64,000 nucleotides of DNA, from the NCBI RefSeq assembly GCF_004343255.1, contig NZ_SMDD01000002.1, positions 1 through 64,000 of the forward strand, written 5' to 3'. This document shows positions 47,302-56,254 of this stretch, one piece after another; within the stretch, counting starts at the first letter, position 1; the number at the start of each line of letters is the position of its first letter. The position numbers and the translations under genes were made by a program. This DNA comes from Laceyella sacchari. GTDB taxonomy: Bacteria; Bacillota; Bacilli; Thermoactinomycetales; Thermoactinomycetaceae. The notes under the pieces are model-generated. The model was given only the letters and a program-made list of their open reading frames with translations, was not told where the DNA came from and searched no databases.

Positions 47302-47329
47302 AAAAAAACATCTCCCATTTGGAAGATGT
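47302..47329 (-). terminator. intrinsic terminator of the S1-domain gene
   Basis: On the minus strand ACATCTTCC and GGGAGATGT form a stem followed by TTTTTTT. Confidence 0.88.
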
Positions 47330-47357
47330 TATGTTCAAATATTGAACTGCCGTCGCG

Positions 47358-47744
47358 TTAACGATTCCGTTTTTGTTTTGCCGCAAGTGCACTCAAGCGC
47401 TCTTCGCTGCTCTTCATCCATTTTTTCATCATGTCCTCGAAATCGCCCGAGTTTTTGTTGCGGCCGCCACCTCGACGGTCCCCGCCCCTTTTCTCGCGCG
47501 GCCGATCATCGCTCAGTGCTTTGATCGACAAGGAGATTTTGCCTGACGGATCAATGGACAACACTTTCGTTTTTACTGTAGCACCTACTTGCAATACATC
47601 TTCAACTTTTTCTACATACTTTGTCGAAATTTGAGAGATGTGAACTAAACCTGTTTCTCCTGATTCTAATTTAATAAAGGCTCCGAAAGGTTTAGTGGAA
47701 ATCACTTCTCCCTGTACGACGGCCCCTTCCTTTAACTCGCTCAT
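47358..47744 (-). CDS. S1 RNA-binding domain protein (YugI/GSP13-like)
   Basis: A 128-residue general-stress-type protein. One S1 domain occupies about residues 4-75 (GAVVQGEVISTKPFGAFIKL, then GLVHISQIS). The rest is a basic Arg/Gly-rich linker (REKRGGDRRGGGRNKNSGD) and a short helix. The ATG at 47742-47744 is preferred; an upstream in-frame start lies in the promoter/leader. It probably binds ribosomes or RNA. Confidence 0.9.
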   Translation of the reverse strand: MSELKEGAVVQGEVISTKPFGAFIKLESGETGLVHISQISTKYVEKVEDVLQVGATVKTKVLSIDPSGKISLSIKALSDDRPREKRGGDRRGGGRNKNSGDFEDMMKKWMKSSEERLSALAAKQKRNR

Positions 47745-47778
47745 TATAACACTCCCGAAGTGGAATTCATTCTGTACA

Positions 47779-47807
47779 AAAGTACCATTTATTTTTTGAA
47801 AAGTCAA
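47779..47807 (-). promoter_or_regulatory. promoter of the S1-domain gene
   Basis: On the minus strand TTGACT (47802-47807), a 17-bp spacer and TACTTT (47779-47784), preceded by TGG as an extended -10. Confidence 0.65.
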
Positions 47808-48246
47808 CGGGTATTTATCCCAGCAAAGAATATGATTCGTAGAGTTATCAAGGCTTCGTGCCCACTCCTCCTACGAACAATATATGGGAAAATAGGCGGG
47901 AAATATGCCTCTACCCTCGCCCTTCCTTTAGTGTAACCCGTTTTCGCCAACGCCATGAACCATTGCTCGATGTTTGCAAATCACTCAATTTTCATAATGA
48001 ATCCTGCATATTTAATCATTTATACCAACCTCCTTCACGAACGACAATTAATTATGTTATACTTTTTAACGATTGATACACCACATATGAACGAAAAATT
48101 AATTCGGGGTTTGAATGAGTTTATTTACAATCGGGTCGTGTTTGCTTTAGCTACCAGTGAAACCTGCCATTTCATCCCATATGTATGGTTACCAGACACC
48201 CCTTTTGTAAGCTCACACCCCAGAAAAAAAAGGTGGATGCTTAAGA
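47808..48246 (+). other. pckA leader and promoter region
   Basis: About 440 bases without a gene. A possible promoter is TTCACG-18-TATACT with the -10 near 48057-48062. AGTGAAAC at 48157-48164 is the complement of the GTTTCACT octamer, and an ATTTCAT follows it. Short open frames here lack ribosome binding sites. Confidence 0.4.
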
Positions 48247-49827
48247 ATGAGTATCGTCATTCCTACAGAGAAACCGGCACTTCAACTGTTGCGCAGCCAA
48301 CAAGTGCACATGAATCTGTCCGTCGCGGAACTGGTTGAACACGCCGTCACCCGCGGAGAAGCCATCTTGACCAAAGAAGGAGCCTTGCGGGCGACCACGG
48401 GTTCATTCACTGGACGTTCCCCCAAAGATAAATACATTGTCAACGAACCGACGATCACGGATAAGATTGACTGGGGCACGGTTAATCAGGCGATGGCGCC
48501 GGAACAATTTGCCCACATTCTAAAACGCTTACAATCTTATTTGAAAGAAAAAGAGCTTTTCATCTTTGATGGATTCGCCGGAGCCGATTCGACCTACCGC
48601 CTGCCAATCCGCGTGATCAATGAATATGCATGGCACAACCTGTTTGTGCGCCAATTGTTCATTCGTCCAGAGAAGGAAGAATTGGCCAACCACCAACCGG
48701 AATTCACCGTCGTTTGCGTGCCGCATTTCGAAATCGATCCCGAACAAGACGGCACCCGCTCCAGCACGCTGATCGCCATCAGCTTCGAGCATAAGATGGT
48801 TATCATTGCCGGCACTGAATACGCTGGTGAAATGAAAAAATCGATCTTCAGCGTGATGAACCATTTATTGCCGGAATACGGTGTGATGCCGATGCACTGC
48901 TCTGCCAATGTGGGAGAAGACGGGGATGTCGCCCTGTTCTTCGGTCTGTCCGGCACCGGCAAAACCACGTTATCAGCTGACCCTGAACGCCGCCTGATCG
49001 GTGATGACGAGCATGGCTGGTCCGACCATGGGGTGTTCAACTTCGAGGGTGGATGCTACGCGAAATGCATCGGCTTAACCAAAGAAAAAGAGCCGCAAAT
49101 TTGGGAAGCGATCCGGTTTGGCACCGTTTTGGAAAACGTGGTGCTGGATGAAACGCGCCAAGCGGATTTCAAAGACAACAGCCTGACGGAAAACACCCGA
49201 GCCGCCTATCCGATCGATTACATTCCTGGAGCGGTGATTCCTGGAGTGGCTGGACATCCTAACGTCATCCTCTTTTTGACTGCAGATGCATTTGGCGTCT
49301 TGCCACCGATCGCCAAATTGACACCGGAACAAGCAATGTATCACTTCTTGGCTGGTTACACCAGTAAGCTCGCCGGTACGGAACGCGGTGTCACCGAGCC
49401 GGAGGCGACTTTCTCCACTTGCTTTGGCGCTCCATTCTTGCCACGTCCGGCCCATGTCTATGCTGACATGCTCGGTAAGAAAATCGAGCAACATGGAGTG
49501 GACGTCTACTTGGTCAATACCGGATGGACCGGAGGCCCTTACGGTACAGGCCAACGCATGAACCTGGCCTATACCCGCGCCATGGTACGTGCAGCGATTA
49601 ATGGTTCGCTCAAACAAGCCGACTTTGAGACTGATCCCATCTTTGGCTTGCATATACCGACTTCTTGCCCCGATGTGCCTGCCGAACTTTTGAATCCGCG
49701 GCACACCTGGCAAGATCCGGTTGCTTATGACCAAGCAGCGCGCGAGTTGGCCGAACGTTTCCATCGACACTTCGACAAATTCACTGGCATTAGCGAAGCA
49801 ATCAAGCAAGCAGGCCCCATCCGCTAA
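48247..49827 (+). CDS. pckA: phosphoenolpyruvate carboxykinase (ATP)
   Basis: Converts oxaloacetate and ATP to PEP, the entry to gluconeogenesis. The 526 residues carry the kinase-1a P-loop [11 protein letters not shown] (about 237-247), the PCK [16 protein letters not shown] [14 protein letters not shown] (about 53-66) and the metal site [17 protein letters not shown] (about 259-275). The ATG follows AAAGGTGG. It is monocistronic with its own terminator. Confidence 0.97.
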   Translation: MSIVIPTEKPALQLLRSQQVHMNLSVAELVEHAVTRGEAILTKEGALRATTGSFTGRSPKDKYIVNEPTITDKIDWGTVNQAMAPEQFAHILKRLQSYLKEKELFIFDGFAGADSTYRLPIRVINEYAWHNLFVRQLFIRPEKEELANHQPEFTVVCVPHFEIDPEQDGTRSSTLIAISFEHKMVIIAGTEYAGEMKKSIFSVMNHLLPEYGVMPMHCSANVGEDGDVALFFGLSGTGKTTLSADPERRLIGDDEHGWSDHGVFNFEGGCYAKCIGLTKEKEPQIWEAIRFGTVLENVVLDETRQADFKDNSLTENTRAAYPIDYIPGAVIPGVAGHPNVILFLTADAFGVLPPIAKLTPEQAMYHFLAGYTSKLAGTERGVTEPEATFSTCFGAPFLPRPAHVYADMLGKKIEQHGVDVYLVNTGWTGGPYGTGQRMNLAYTRAMVRAAINGSLKQADFETDPIFGLHIPTSCPDVPAELLNPRHTWQDPVAYDQAARELAERFHRHFDKFTGISEAIKQAGPIR

Positions 49828-49851
49828 GCCTGACACTACTATCCTCATCCC

Positions 49852-49882
49852 AAGCCCGGCTCCAAGAGCCGGGCTTCTTCTT
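49852..49882 (+). terminator. intrinsic terminator of pckA
   Basis: AAGCCCGGCTC and GAGCCGGGCTT form an 11-bp stem with a CAA loop, then CTTCTTT. Confidence 0.92.
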
Positions 49883-49992
49883 TGCAAGAAGCCATTTCCA
49901 TGATGTTTCACTTGAAAACGACCAATAATATTGGTATCATCACGAAAGTGAAACCGCACGGAGCAATGACAGCATGAAGGGAAGCATATGCC

Positions 49993-50622
49993 ATGAACAA
50001 ACCTGTAGTGATCGGCGTGGCGGGCGGATCGGGTTCCGGCAAAACCACTGTCGCGCGCAAACTGGTGGAGCAATTCGCCGATTCTGTCGTCTATCTCGAA
50101 CAAGATTCCTATTACAAAGACCAATCGCATTTAACCCTTGAGGAGCGCCAAAAGACAAACTACGATCATCCACTCTCCTTTGACACCGACCTGTTGATCG
50201 AACAGTTGTCGCAGCTGCTCCAATACAAATCCATCGACAAGCCGGTCTATGATTACACTGAGCATACGAGAGCGCCGGAAACGGTGAGGCTTGAACCGAA
50301 GGACGTCATCATCTTGGAAGGGATTCTCATCTTAGACGATGAGCGTTTGCGTAATATGATGGACATCAAAATCTTTGTCGACACAGATGCCGATGTACGC
50401 ATTTTGCGCCGGATTGAAAGGGATATCAAAGAACGGGGTCGCACGTTCCAATCGGTGATGGATCAATATCTTAACGTCGTTCGTCCCATGCACTTGCAGT
50501 TTATCGAACCGAGTAAACGTTACGCTGACTTGATCATTCCCGAAGGCGGACACAACCAAGTCGCCATCAATCTTTTGATTAACCACATCCGTATGTATTT
50601 GCACACAGCCAATACCCGTTGA
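49993..50622 (+). CDS. udk: uridine kinase
   Basis: Phosphorylates uridine and cytidine in pyrimidine salvage. The 209 residues show the P-loop [12 protein letters not shown] (about 8-19), the substrate region [12 protein letters not shown] (about 56-67) and [20 protein letters not shown] (about 138-157). The upstream region contains GTTTCACTTGAAAAC (49905-49919), a motif similar to the palindromes near iclR and acnA. Confidence 0.96.
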   Translation: MNKPVVIGVAGGSGSGKTTVARKLVEQFADSVVYLEQDSYYKDQSHLTLEERQKTNYDHPLSFDTDLLIEQLSQLLQYKSIDKPVYDYTEHTRAPETVRLEPKDVIILEGILILDDERLRNMMDIKIFVDTDADVRILRRIERDIKERGRTFQSVMDQYLNVVRPMHLQFIEPSKRYADLIIPEGGHNQVAINLLINHIRMYLHTANTR

Positions 50623-50624
50623 CC

Positions 50625-50663
50625 AGTCTTCCAGGAGTCGATGTCCTGGAAGATTTTTCTTGT
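50625..50663 (+). terminator. intrinsic terminator of udk
   Basis: GTCTTCCAGGA and TCCTGGAAGAT form a stem followed by TTTTCTT. Confidence 0.9.
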
Positions 50664-50703
50664 TTCCGGCCTCCTGTTTTCAAAAATTTAAGAATAATGT
50701 TCT

Positions 50704-50732
50704 TGTTTTCACCAGGGGAATGCAGTAAAATA
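50704..50732 (+). promoter_or_regulatory. promoter of the DUF3050 gene
   Basis: TTGTTT (50704-50709), a 17-bp spacer and TAAAAT (50727-50732), about 45 bases before the start codon. Confidence 0.6.
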
Positions 50733-50776
50733 AGCGATAGTTTATTTCATAATTCTTTCCAAAACAGGAGGAATTT

Positions 50777-51544
50777 ATGGTGAATGCCATATATTCAGAA
50801 ACGATTCAAACCACACGGGAAGATCTTCTTACCCACCCGGTTTATACGATGGTCAATTCGCCCGAACGTATCAAAATCTTCATGAAACACCATGTTTTTG
50901 CCGTTTGGGATTATATGAATGTGCTCAAACGGCTCCAACGGCAGCTAACTTCCCTCTCCATCCCGTGGATCCCGCGGGCGCATGCCGAGTATGTCCGCTA
51001 TATCAACGAGATGGTACTGACGGAAGAAGCTGACGAGGACGGGCAAGGAGGCTACGCCAGCCACTTTGAAATGTACATACAAGCCATGGATGAAGCTGGA
51101 GCTGACATCACCCCGATACAGCAGTATGTGGAAATGATCATCGCGGGATACCATCCGCTTGAATCCTTATACTCTAGCGAAATCCCCCCCACTGTTGCCG
51201 ACTTCGTCAGACAGAGCCTGGAATTATCGCTGAACGGTAAACCCCATGAAGTCGCCGCTTGGTTTATTTTCGGGCGTGATGATCTGATCCCTGATATGTT
51301 CGCAACCTTATTGCGTTCTCTGGAACAGCAGGGAATCCATAATCGGTTCACCTCTTATTTGCGACGCCATCTCGCCGTAGACGGCAGGCGCAATGGCCCG
51401 CTTGCTGAAAAACTGCTGCAATCCTTGTGCGGCAACGACCCCTTGAAACGAGAACAAGCCTACCGGATTGCACAATCGGCGTTGGAAGCGCGCCTCCGGC
51501 TATGGGACGGCATCACCGATGAGATCAAGCGCACCGGAGTTTAA
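50777..51544 (+). CDS. DUF3050 family protein (haem-oxygenase-like fold)
   Basis: A 255-residue helical protein. The DUF3050 pattern is LLTHPVYTMVNSPERIKIFM, the KHHVFAVWDYMNVLKRLQRQ segment (about 38-57), then LTEEADEDGQGGYASHFEMY (about 89-108). His and Glu residues at these places match a di-metal oxygenase-like site, but no reaction is established for the family. AGGAGG lies five bases before the ATG. It stands alone with its own promoter. Confidence 0.87.
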   Translation: MVNAIYSETIQTTREDLLTHPVYTMVNSPERIKIFMKHHVFAVWDYMNVLKRLQRQLTSLSIPWIPRAHAEYVRYINEMVLTEEADEDGQGGYASHFEMYIQAMDEAGADITPIQQYVEMIIAGYHPLESLYSSEIPPTVADFVRQSLELSLNGKPHEVAAWFIFGRDDLIPDMFATLLRSLEQQGIHNRFTSYLRRHLAVDGRRNGPLAEKLLQSLCGNDPLKREQAYRIAQSALEARLRLWDGITDEIKRTGV

Positions 51545-51552
51545 CTACCGCA

Positions 51553-51585
51553 CAAAAAAGCCCGGGCAGCGAAACTGTGCCGGGC
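51553..51585 (-). terminator. intrinsic terminator of the gene at 51592-52017
   Basis: On the minus strand GCCCGGCA and TGCCCGGGC form a stem followed by TTTTTTG. It may also stop the convergent DUF3050 transcript. Confidence 0.85.
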
Positions 51586-51591
51586 CAACAT

Positions 51592-52017
51592 TTATCGGCT
51601 TTCTTCTTTTTGTTGTTCTAATTTTTTGAGTTGTGTGGTCAGCACGCTGAGGCGGTGCTTCAATTCTTCGCCCCACTCTTTATCATTTAACACTTTGGAT
51701 ACTCTCAAGAGATCGAGTGAATGGTCGATTTGTTCGCGTAGGATCGGCTCCAGATCATCCGTTTCTTGGAAACTGATCCCAGCCTCTTTCCATTCTGCGA
51801 TCATTTCCGGAGTGATCGTTTCACGGAGGGTGACCTCTCTCACACGGTCTTCCAGCGCATATTCAATCACCAATTCAAATTCTTCCTTAACCGCAGGATG
51901 CACTTCCATCGAATGACAGACTGGACAAAACATTAACGGAACCTGATGCACCATGATGGACTGCTGCCGATAAGATCCAATTAATCCAATCATGGAGGCG
52001 CCACAGCAGTAACCCAT
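51592..52017 (-). CDS. protein of unknown function with an N-terminal zinc-binding-like site
   Basis: Unrecognised 141-residue protein. The ATG at 52015-52017 follows GGAGGG at six bases; an upstream in-frame start has no such site. CC (residues 4-5) and CPVC (about 31-34) could bind zinc. The remainder is a charged, probably coiled-coil region (about 60-140) rich in Glu, Leu and Lys. A regulatory or adaptor role is possible. A TAAAAT preceded by TGG about 95 bases upstream is a likely extended -10. Confidence 0.65.
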   Translation of the reverse strand: MGYCCGASMIGLIGSYRQQSIMVHQVPLMFCPVCHSMEVHPAVKEEFELVIEYALEDRVREVTLRETITPEMIAEWKEAGISFQETDDLEPILREQIDHSLDLLRVSKVLNDKEWGEELKHRLSVLTTQLKKLEQQKEESR

Positions 52018-52141
52018 GGGCTTTCCCTCCTCTTCCCACTCATAATCGACCACATGTTTTAGGACATTTGATGGAAAAACAAAGAAGCTTGTGTATATAT
52101 TTTACCACAAATCTGAGTAATCCAAACCATAAGACCAAAAG

Positions 52142-52175
52142 AAAAAACATAGCGAATCTTACTCCGCTATGTTTT
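52142..52175 (-). terminator. intrinsic terminator of the gene at 52181-52405
   Basis: On the minus strand AAACATAGCG and CGCTATGTTT form a stem followed by TTTC. Confidence 0.85.
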
Positions 52176-52180
52176 ATCTC

Positions 52181-52405
52181 TCACTTGCACCAATCTACAT
52201 CACAATCATCTGCATAGCGCGGTTGTAATTTTGTTTTATTATCTGCGGCAAAAATTTGCGCGCCATCCATCATGTACCCCTCGCGCATGCTCATCTCTTT
52301 GGTTCGCAAATCCATTTCGCCTACCGGTTGGTGGTTGTGATAAAAGACCAACCGACCGTCTTCCAAGCGACCCGTCACTTTATCGCTGATATCAGCCCAT
52401 CCCAT
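52181..52405 (-). CDS. small protein of unknown function
   Basis: A 74-residue protein with no recognised family. The ATG at 52403-52405 lies nine bases after AGGAGGGGG; the ATG nine bases upstream overlaps that site. The sequence is strand-rich (GRLEDGRLVFYHNHQPVGEM) and ends in an acidic CDVDWC-type motif with two Cys that could bind metal or form a disulfide. It lies 93 bases after gcvH on the same strand. Confidence 0.6.
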   Translation of the reverse strand: MGWADISDKVTGRLEDGRLVFYHNHQPVGEMDLRTKEMSMREGYMMDGAQIFAADNKTKLQPRYADDCDVDWCK

Positions 52406-52498
52406 AAAAAACATCCCCCTCCTTGCACCTTTTTTAATTGTCCATAGTCTGTCTCGGACCGAGAGGCGATATGCAAAGAGGGGGACCGGCTTCACACT

Positions 52499-52879
52499 TT
52501 ACTCGCTAATCATTTCTTCATATTTTTCTGCTGGCAGAAGCTTTTCCAAATCAGCCTCATTTGACATTTCGACAACGATCATCCAGCCTTCTTCGTACGG
52601 TGAATCGTTCACATTCTCCGGAGAATCGGTCAGCTCTCCATTGACTTCCACGACTTTTCCGCTGACTGGAGCATACAACTCCGAAACGGTTTTCACAGAC
52701 TCAACACTGCCGAATGGTTCATCGACGACAAGTTCGGTTCCTACTTCTGGTAATTCTACGAATACGATGTCACCCAATTCGGATTGCGCGAAGTCGGTGA
52801 TCCCGATACGGGCCAAGTTGCCCTCCGTTTTTACCCATTCATGTTCTTTGGAATAACGTAGCTCTTTTGGCAAGTTCAT
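52499..52879 (-). CDS. gcvH: glycine cleavage system H protein
   Basis: Lipoyl carrier of the glycine cleavage system and, in Bacillales, a lipoate donor to other complexes. The 126 residues carry the lipoylated lysine in [16 protein letters not shown] (about 56-71), start [11 protein letters not shown] and end in the usual [13 protein letters not shown]. No gcvT or gcvP is in the window. A standalone gcvH fits its role in lipoate relay to E2 proteins. Confidence 0.96.
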   Translation of the reverse strand: MNLPKELRYSKEHEWVKTEGNLARIGITDFAQSELGDIVFVELPEVGTELVVDEPFGSVESVKTVSELYAPVSGKVVEVNGELTDSPENVNDSPYEEGWMIVVEMSNEADLEKLLPAEKYEEMISE

Positions 52880-52897
52880 GTCGATTCCCTCCGGATC

Positions 52898-53347
52898 TTA
52901 AGCTTCTGTTTCAGCCAGCACCCGTTCCAGCGGACGTTTCAGCATCGAGAGCGCTTTCTCGCCGGCTGAACGGTGACGCAGCAGGCCGTTTGCATCGAAT
53001 AAGTAAAATGCAGGCACAAATTCGTTTTCGAACGCATCCACCACACGATGTTCGTTGTCGATGCCTTGTGGATGTTTCAGTTCGTATTTTACTATGGTTT
53101 CTTTCACCGCGTCCACATCTGTATCTTTCTCCGAGCGCGGCATATGAATCCCAACCAGTTTCAGCTTGGGGATTTCCTCCCGCATTTTATTGAGTTCAGG
53201 CAAACTTTCTTTGCACATGTGGCAACTGATCGACCAAAAATGAACGAGCACAGGGCTTCCTTTCAATTCTTCCTTGGTCACCTCTTGATTGACCCATTCC
53301 GTCACACCATTGATTTCAGGCATTTCTGTGCGTAATCGAAGCGCCAT
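52898..53347 (-). CDS. TlpA-like thioredoxin-fold protein
   Basis: A cytoplasmic redox protein of 149 residues without a signal peptide. The thioredoxin fold carries the pair in WSISCHMCKESLPEL (about 38-52), a CHMC instead of the usual CGPC/CGAC. The ATG at 53345-53347 fits GGAGG at nine bases. It lies between a peroxiredoxin gene and gcvH, and may reduce the peroxiredoxin or act as a TlpA-like reductase. That is inference. Confidence 0.82.
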   Translation of the reverse strand: MALRLRTEMPEINGVTEWVNQEVTKEELKGSPVLVHFWSISCHMCKESLPELNKMREEIPKLKLVGIHMPRSEKDTDVDAVKETIVKYELKHPQGIDNEHRVVDAFENEFVPAFYLFDANGLLRHRSAGEKALSMLKRPLERVLAETEA

Positions 53348-53377
53348 GTTCTCCATCCTCCTGTCATATATGGAAAG

Positions 53378-53406
53378 AAAGGACCTAACGCGACGGACGT
53401 TAGGCC
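53378..53406 (-). terminator. intrinsic terminator of the peroxiredoxin gene
   Basis: On the minus strand GGCCTAACG and CGTTAGGTCC form a stem followed by TTTCTTTCC. Confidence 0.85.
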
Positions 53407-53421
53407 CTCTACTCACTTATC

Positions 53422-53961
53422 TTAAAGCGTTTTTTGCCCCGGTTTCCAGTTGGCCGGGCACAAGCCGCCGGTTTGCAGAGCTTGCAGTACGCGCAGCGTT
53501 TCATCCACGTCACGACCGATGTTGTTGTCGTTTACCACTTGGTAACGCAAAATGCCGTCCGGATCGATGATGAACAAACCGCGCAGGGCAATGCCTTCCT
53601 CCTCAATCAGCACACCGTAGTCACGGCTTACTTTATGAGTGGTGTCAGCAGCCAAGGGGAAGTTGATGTCACCCAAACCGTTTTCGCTACGAGGCGTATT
53701 GATCCAAGCACGGTGGGAGTATTTGCTGTCGGTGCTCACTCCGAGGATCTCTGCATCAAGATCTTGAAACTCTTCATAACGGTCAGACAAAGCTGTAATC
53801 TCGGTTGGGCAGACAAATGTAAAATCAAGTGGGTAGAAGAACAGAACCAGCCATTTTCCTTTGTAATCGGAAAGAGAAACTTTCTCGTCCAATGTTTCCA
53901 GATTTTTGGTGCTCTCCATTTCAAAATCTGGAGCTGGCAACCCTACAAGACGTTGAGCCAC
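53422..53961 (-). CDS. 2-Cys peroxiredoxin (AhpC/Prx1 family)
   Basis: Reduces hydrogen peroxide and organic peroxides. Of 179 residues, the peroxidatic Cys is in [18 protein letters not shown] (about 42-59) and the resolving Cys in [11 protein letters not shown] (about 165-175). The absence of an ahpF partner and the neighbouring thioredoxin-like gene suggest reduction by thioredoxin-like proteins. A PerR-type box overlaps the promoter region. Confidence 0.95.
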   Translation of the reverse strand: MAQRLVGLPAPDFEMESTKNLETLDEKVSLSDYKGKWLVLFFYPLDFTFVCPTEITALSDRYEEFQDLDAEILGVSTDSKYSHRAWINTPRSENGLGDINFPLAADTTHKVSRDYGVLIEEEGIALRGLFIIDPDGILRYQVVNDNNIGRDVDETLRVLQALQTGGLCPANWKPGQKTL

Positions 53962-54076
53962 TTGAACAACCTCCTCAAGTTATGAAACTAGCCATTACTA
54001 TTTCATGCCACATTCTTTACCTTGCCCATCATAGAAGGGTCTTAAAACAGTAGGTGGCAATGCTTGGCACATATTT

Positions 54077-54105
54077 AACATACCATGCCCCTAGATTATA
54101 GTCAA
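54077..54105 (-). promoter_or_regulatory. promoter of the peroxiredoxin gene
   Basis: On the minus strand TTGACT (54100-54105), a 17-bp spacer and TATGTT (54077-54082), preceded by TGG as an extended -10. Confidence 0.65.
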
Positions 54106-54112
54106 TACTATT

Positions 54113-54127
54113 TTATAGTAATTATAA
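54113..54127. promoter_or_regulatory. PerR box
   Basis: TTATAGTAATTATAA, a 14/15 match to the PerR/Fur-family box TTATAATNATTATAA. It lies just upstream of the -35, where PerR represses peroxide-defence genes. PerR is more likely than Fur given the target. Confidence 0.7.
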
Positions 54128-54394
54128 AGTAATAATATTTATCGATTGTCCGCTTTGCTTCCCAACTATTTATTTCCTTTCCTTACCGATTTATCCTGCA
54201 ATTGCGCCTGGAGAAAGGGCTAAAGAGCCGGGCTATGGCTACCGCTATGTCATCGAAACCGGCGCTTGTACTAACACTTGAGCAAGCTACCTGACTGGGG
54301 TGTAGCTGGAGCGCCGATACAAAAGGGAAGCGAATGTGGCCATCGTTACCTCCACATATGTCTTAATTTTTCGTCATCCCTTACACGAACAAAC
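54128..54394. other. intergenic sequence, possible coding remnant
   Basis: About 270 bases with no gene. A short stretch around 54218-54260 translates to GYGYRYVIETG, which looks like a protein remnant, but it has no frame support and no identifiable family. Confidence 0.25.
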
Positions 54395-54437
54395 CGACCT
54401 CCCCACCTGTACAGAAGGGAAGGTCGGTCTGCTAGTT
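54395..54437 (-). terminator. terminator of the ArsC/Spx-like gene
   Basis: On the minus strand AGACCGACCT pairs with AGGTCGGTTT with additional inner CCC/GGG pairs; a weak T-rich tail (GTTTGTTCG) follows. Confidence 0.6.
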
Positions 54438-54439
54438 AT

Positions 54440-54796
54440 TCACACCCACGTCTCTTTAAATTGCTCTTCCTTAAAGCCGACGGTCACTTTCTCCCCATCG
54501 GTGACGATCGGGCGCTTGATCAGCATCCCGTCGGAAGCAAGCAAGTCCAGCTTCTCATCGTCGCTCATCTCTTTTAATTTCTTCGACAAGCCCAACTCGC
54601 GGTACTTTTGGCCGCTGGTGTTAAAAAACTTTTGGATCGGCAGTCCACTTTTCTTAACCAAATCTGCCAACTCAGCTTTGGACGGCGGCGTTTCGACGAT
54701 ATGTTTCTCTGTCACCGCCACTCCGTGTTCCTCAAAAAACTTTTTCGCTTTGCGGCACGTTCCGCATTTGGGATACCAATACATCACTAACGCCAT
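54440..54796 (-). CDS. ArsC/Spx family protein (YffB-like)
   Basis: Thioredoxin-fold protein of 118 residues. The N-terminal CxxC is in YWYPKCGTCRKAKKFFEEHG (about 5-24), and the C-terminal RPIVTDGEKVTVGFKEEQF lies at about 93-111. It is related both to arsenate reductases and to the RNA polymerase regulator Spx. The lengths and RPI motif fit either. No ars genes adjoin, so an Spx-paralogue or YusI-like role is likely. The ATG at 54794-54796 lies behind GAGGAGGAAA. Confidence 0.82.
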   Translation of the reverse strand: MALVMYWYPKCGTCRKAKKFFEEHGVAVTEKHIVETPPSKAELADLVKKSGLPIQKFFNTSGQKYRELGLSKKLKEMSDDEKLDLLASDGMLIKRPIVTDGEKVTVGFKEEQFKETWV

Positions 54797-54844
54797 ACCC
54801 GTTTCCTCCTCACATCTCACTTTCGCGCACTCTGCAGTTTAACA

Positions 54845-55432
54845 TCACGTTGTGCCCTGGTCCTTTTTCTCGTCTGTGTGAAACACCCGCACGCCACGCT
54901 TATATTCCACATCCGCCATTCCTGCCCGCACATTGGCCACCCGCGCCACAGTGAAGAAGAAGTCCGACAACCGGTTCAGATAACGCCGCACTTCGACGTT
55001 TGTTTCTTGCTCCCGGCACAAGCTGACAACCAGCCGTTCTGCCCGGCGCGTCAACACGCGGCATACATGCAAAGCGGCCGACAACGGGGAGCCCCCGGGC
55101 AAAATAAATCGTTCCAGTGGTGGGCATTCCTGCTCATACCGATCAATCAATGCCTCCAACCGGGTCACCATCTCCGCTGTCACCATATAGCGACGATTTT
55201 TACCCGCTTGAGCCAAGTCTCCCCCGGCATCAAACAATTCATGCTGGATTTCGGTCAAATCTTGGAGCAAATCGGCATGGATTGCCGGGTCCAACCTGAC
55301 GATTGCCTCACCGACAAACGCATTTACCTCATCCACCGTACCATACGCTTCCACGCGGATATCATCTTTCGACACACGTCCGCCAATGACTCCTGTCTTG
55401 CCTTCATCACCCGTCCGGGTATAGATTTTCAT
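54845..55432 (-). CDS. cob(I)alamin adenosyltransferase, PduO/MMAB type
   Basis: Transfers adenosyl from ATP to cob(I)alamin. The 195 residues have the PduO start KIYTRTGDEGKTGVIGG (about 2-18), VEAYGTVDEVNAFVGEA and the RRAERLVVSL region (about 128). It is the last gene of a B12 uptake operon and overlaps the ATPase by four bases, so imported cobalamin is converted to the coenzyme. Confidence 0.93.
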   Translation of the reverse strand: MKIYTRTGDEGKTGVIGGRVSKDDIRVEAYGTVDEVNAFVGEAIVRLDPAIHADLLQDLTEIQHELFDAGGDLAQAGKNRRYMVTAEMVTRLEALIDRYEQECPPLERFILPGGSPLSAALHVCRVLTRRAERLVVSLCREQETNVEVRRYLNRLSDFFFTVARVANVRAGMADVEYKRGVRVFHTDEKKDQGTT

Positions 55433-56238
55433 CGTTCGCGCTCCTCCCCGCTCTCCTGTGCTTGCATCGCAGTCAATAACACTTGCGGAACCCCGAGCAA
55501 CGGATGTTCCACCACAATGGGAGACATGCCATAAACCGCTTCGACCATCTCCGGCTCAATCACCTCGTGCGGAGTACCCTGGCGCACGATTCGTCCCTGC
55601 TTCAACACCAGCAGGCGGTCACAATATTGCGCGGCCAGATTTAAATCGTGCAAGACCATAATCACGGTCAACCCGCATGACGCCTGCCACTGTTTAATCC
55701 AATTCAACAAGGCGAACTGGTATTTCAGATCGAGATAGGCCGTGGGCTCATCCAGCACGAGCAACACCGGCTCCTGTGCCAGCGCCCGTGCTAAGGACAC
55801 CCGTTGTTTCTCGCCCCCGCTAAGGCCTGCAAAAATCCGCTCGGCCAAATGCTGGCTATCGGTCTGACGCAACACATCAGCCACGATACGCTCATCCCGT
55901 TCCCCGAGCCACGGCCAGTGTCCCAGATGGGGATGCCGCCCCATCTCCACTATTCCTTTGACAGTGAAATAGATTTCCCCTACCTCTTCTTGGGCCAAAA
56001 CCGCAATTTGCCGCGCCCGCTCCTTGGCTCCCATCTCCGCCAATGGCCGGTCTCGCAGCCACACCTGTCCGGAGTCAGCTTTTTTCTCCCCCACCAAGCA
56101 CGAAAGGAGGGTGCTTTTGCCGCTTCCATTGGGGCCAATGATGCCGACCATCTCCCCCGATGCCACTTCTAAACTGATTTCATGGAGCACCCAGCGACCA
56201 CCCAAGCGCTTGCCAAGCCCTTCCGCCCGCAATAACAC
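55429..56238 (-). CDS. btuD: cobalamin/iron-siderophore-type ABC transporter ATPase
   Basis: Energises the B12 importer. Walker A is GPNGSGKST (about 35-43), the signature LSGGEKQR (about 140), and Walker B LLVLDEPTAYLD (about 158). About 269 residues are obtained from a GTG start at 56236-56238, which lies six bases after GGAGGG. ATG starts at 56244 and 56262 are possible but poorly spaced. Family membership is FecE/BtuD; the B12 assignment comes from the riboswitch and adenosyltransferase. Confidence 0.88.
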   Translation of the reverse strand: MLLRAEGLGKRLGGRWVLHEISLEVASGEMVGIIGPNGSGKSTLLSCLVGEKKADSGQVWLRDRPLAEMGAKERARQIAVLAQEEVGEIYFTVKGIVEMGRHPHLGHWPWLGERDERIVADVLRQTDSQHLAERIFAGLSGGEKQRVSLARALAQEPVLLVLDEPTAYLDLKYQFALLNWIKQWQASCGLTVIMVLHDLNLAAQYCDRLLVLKQGRIVRQGTPHEVIEPEMVEAVYGMSPIVVEHPLLGVPQVLLTAMQAQESGEERER

Positions 56239-56254
56239 GATCATCCCTCCTCTC

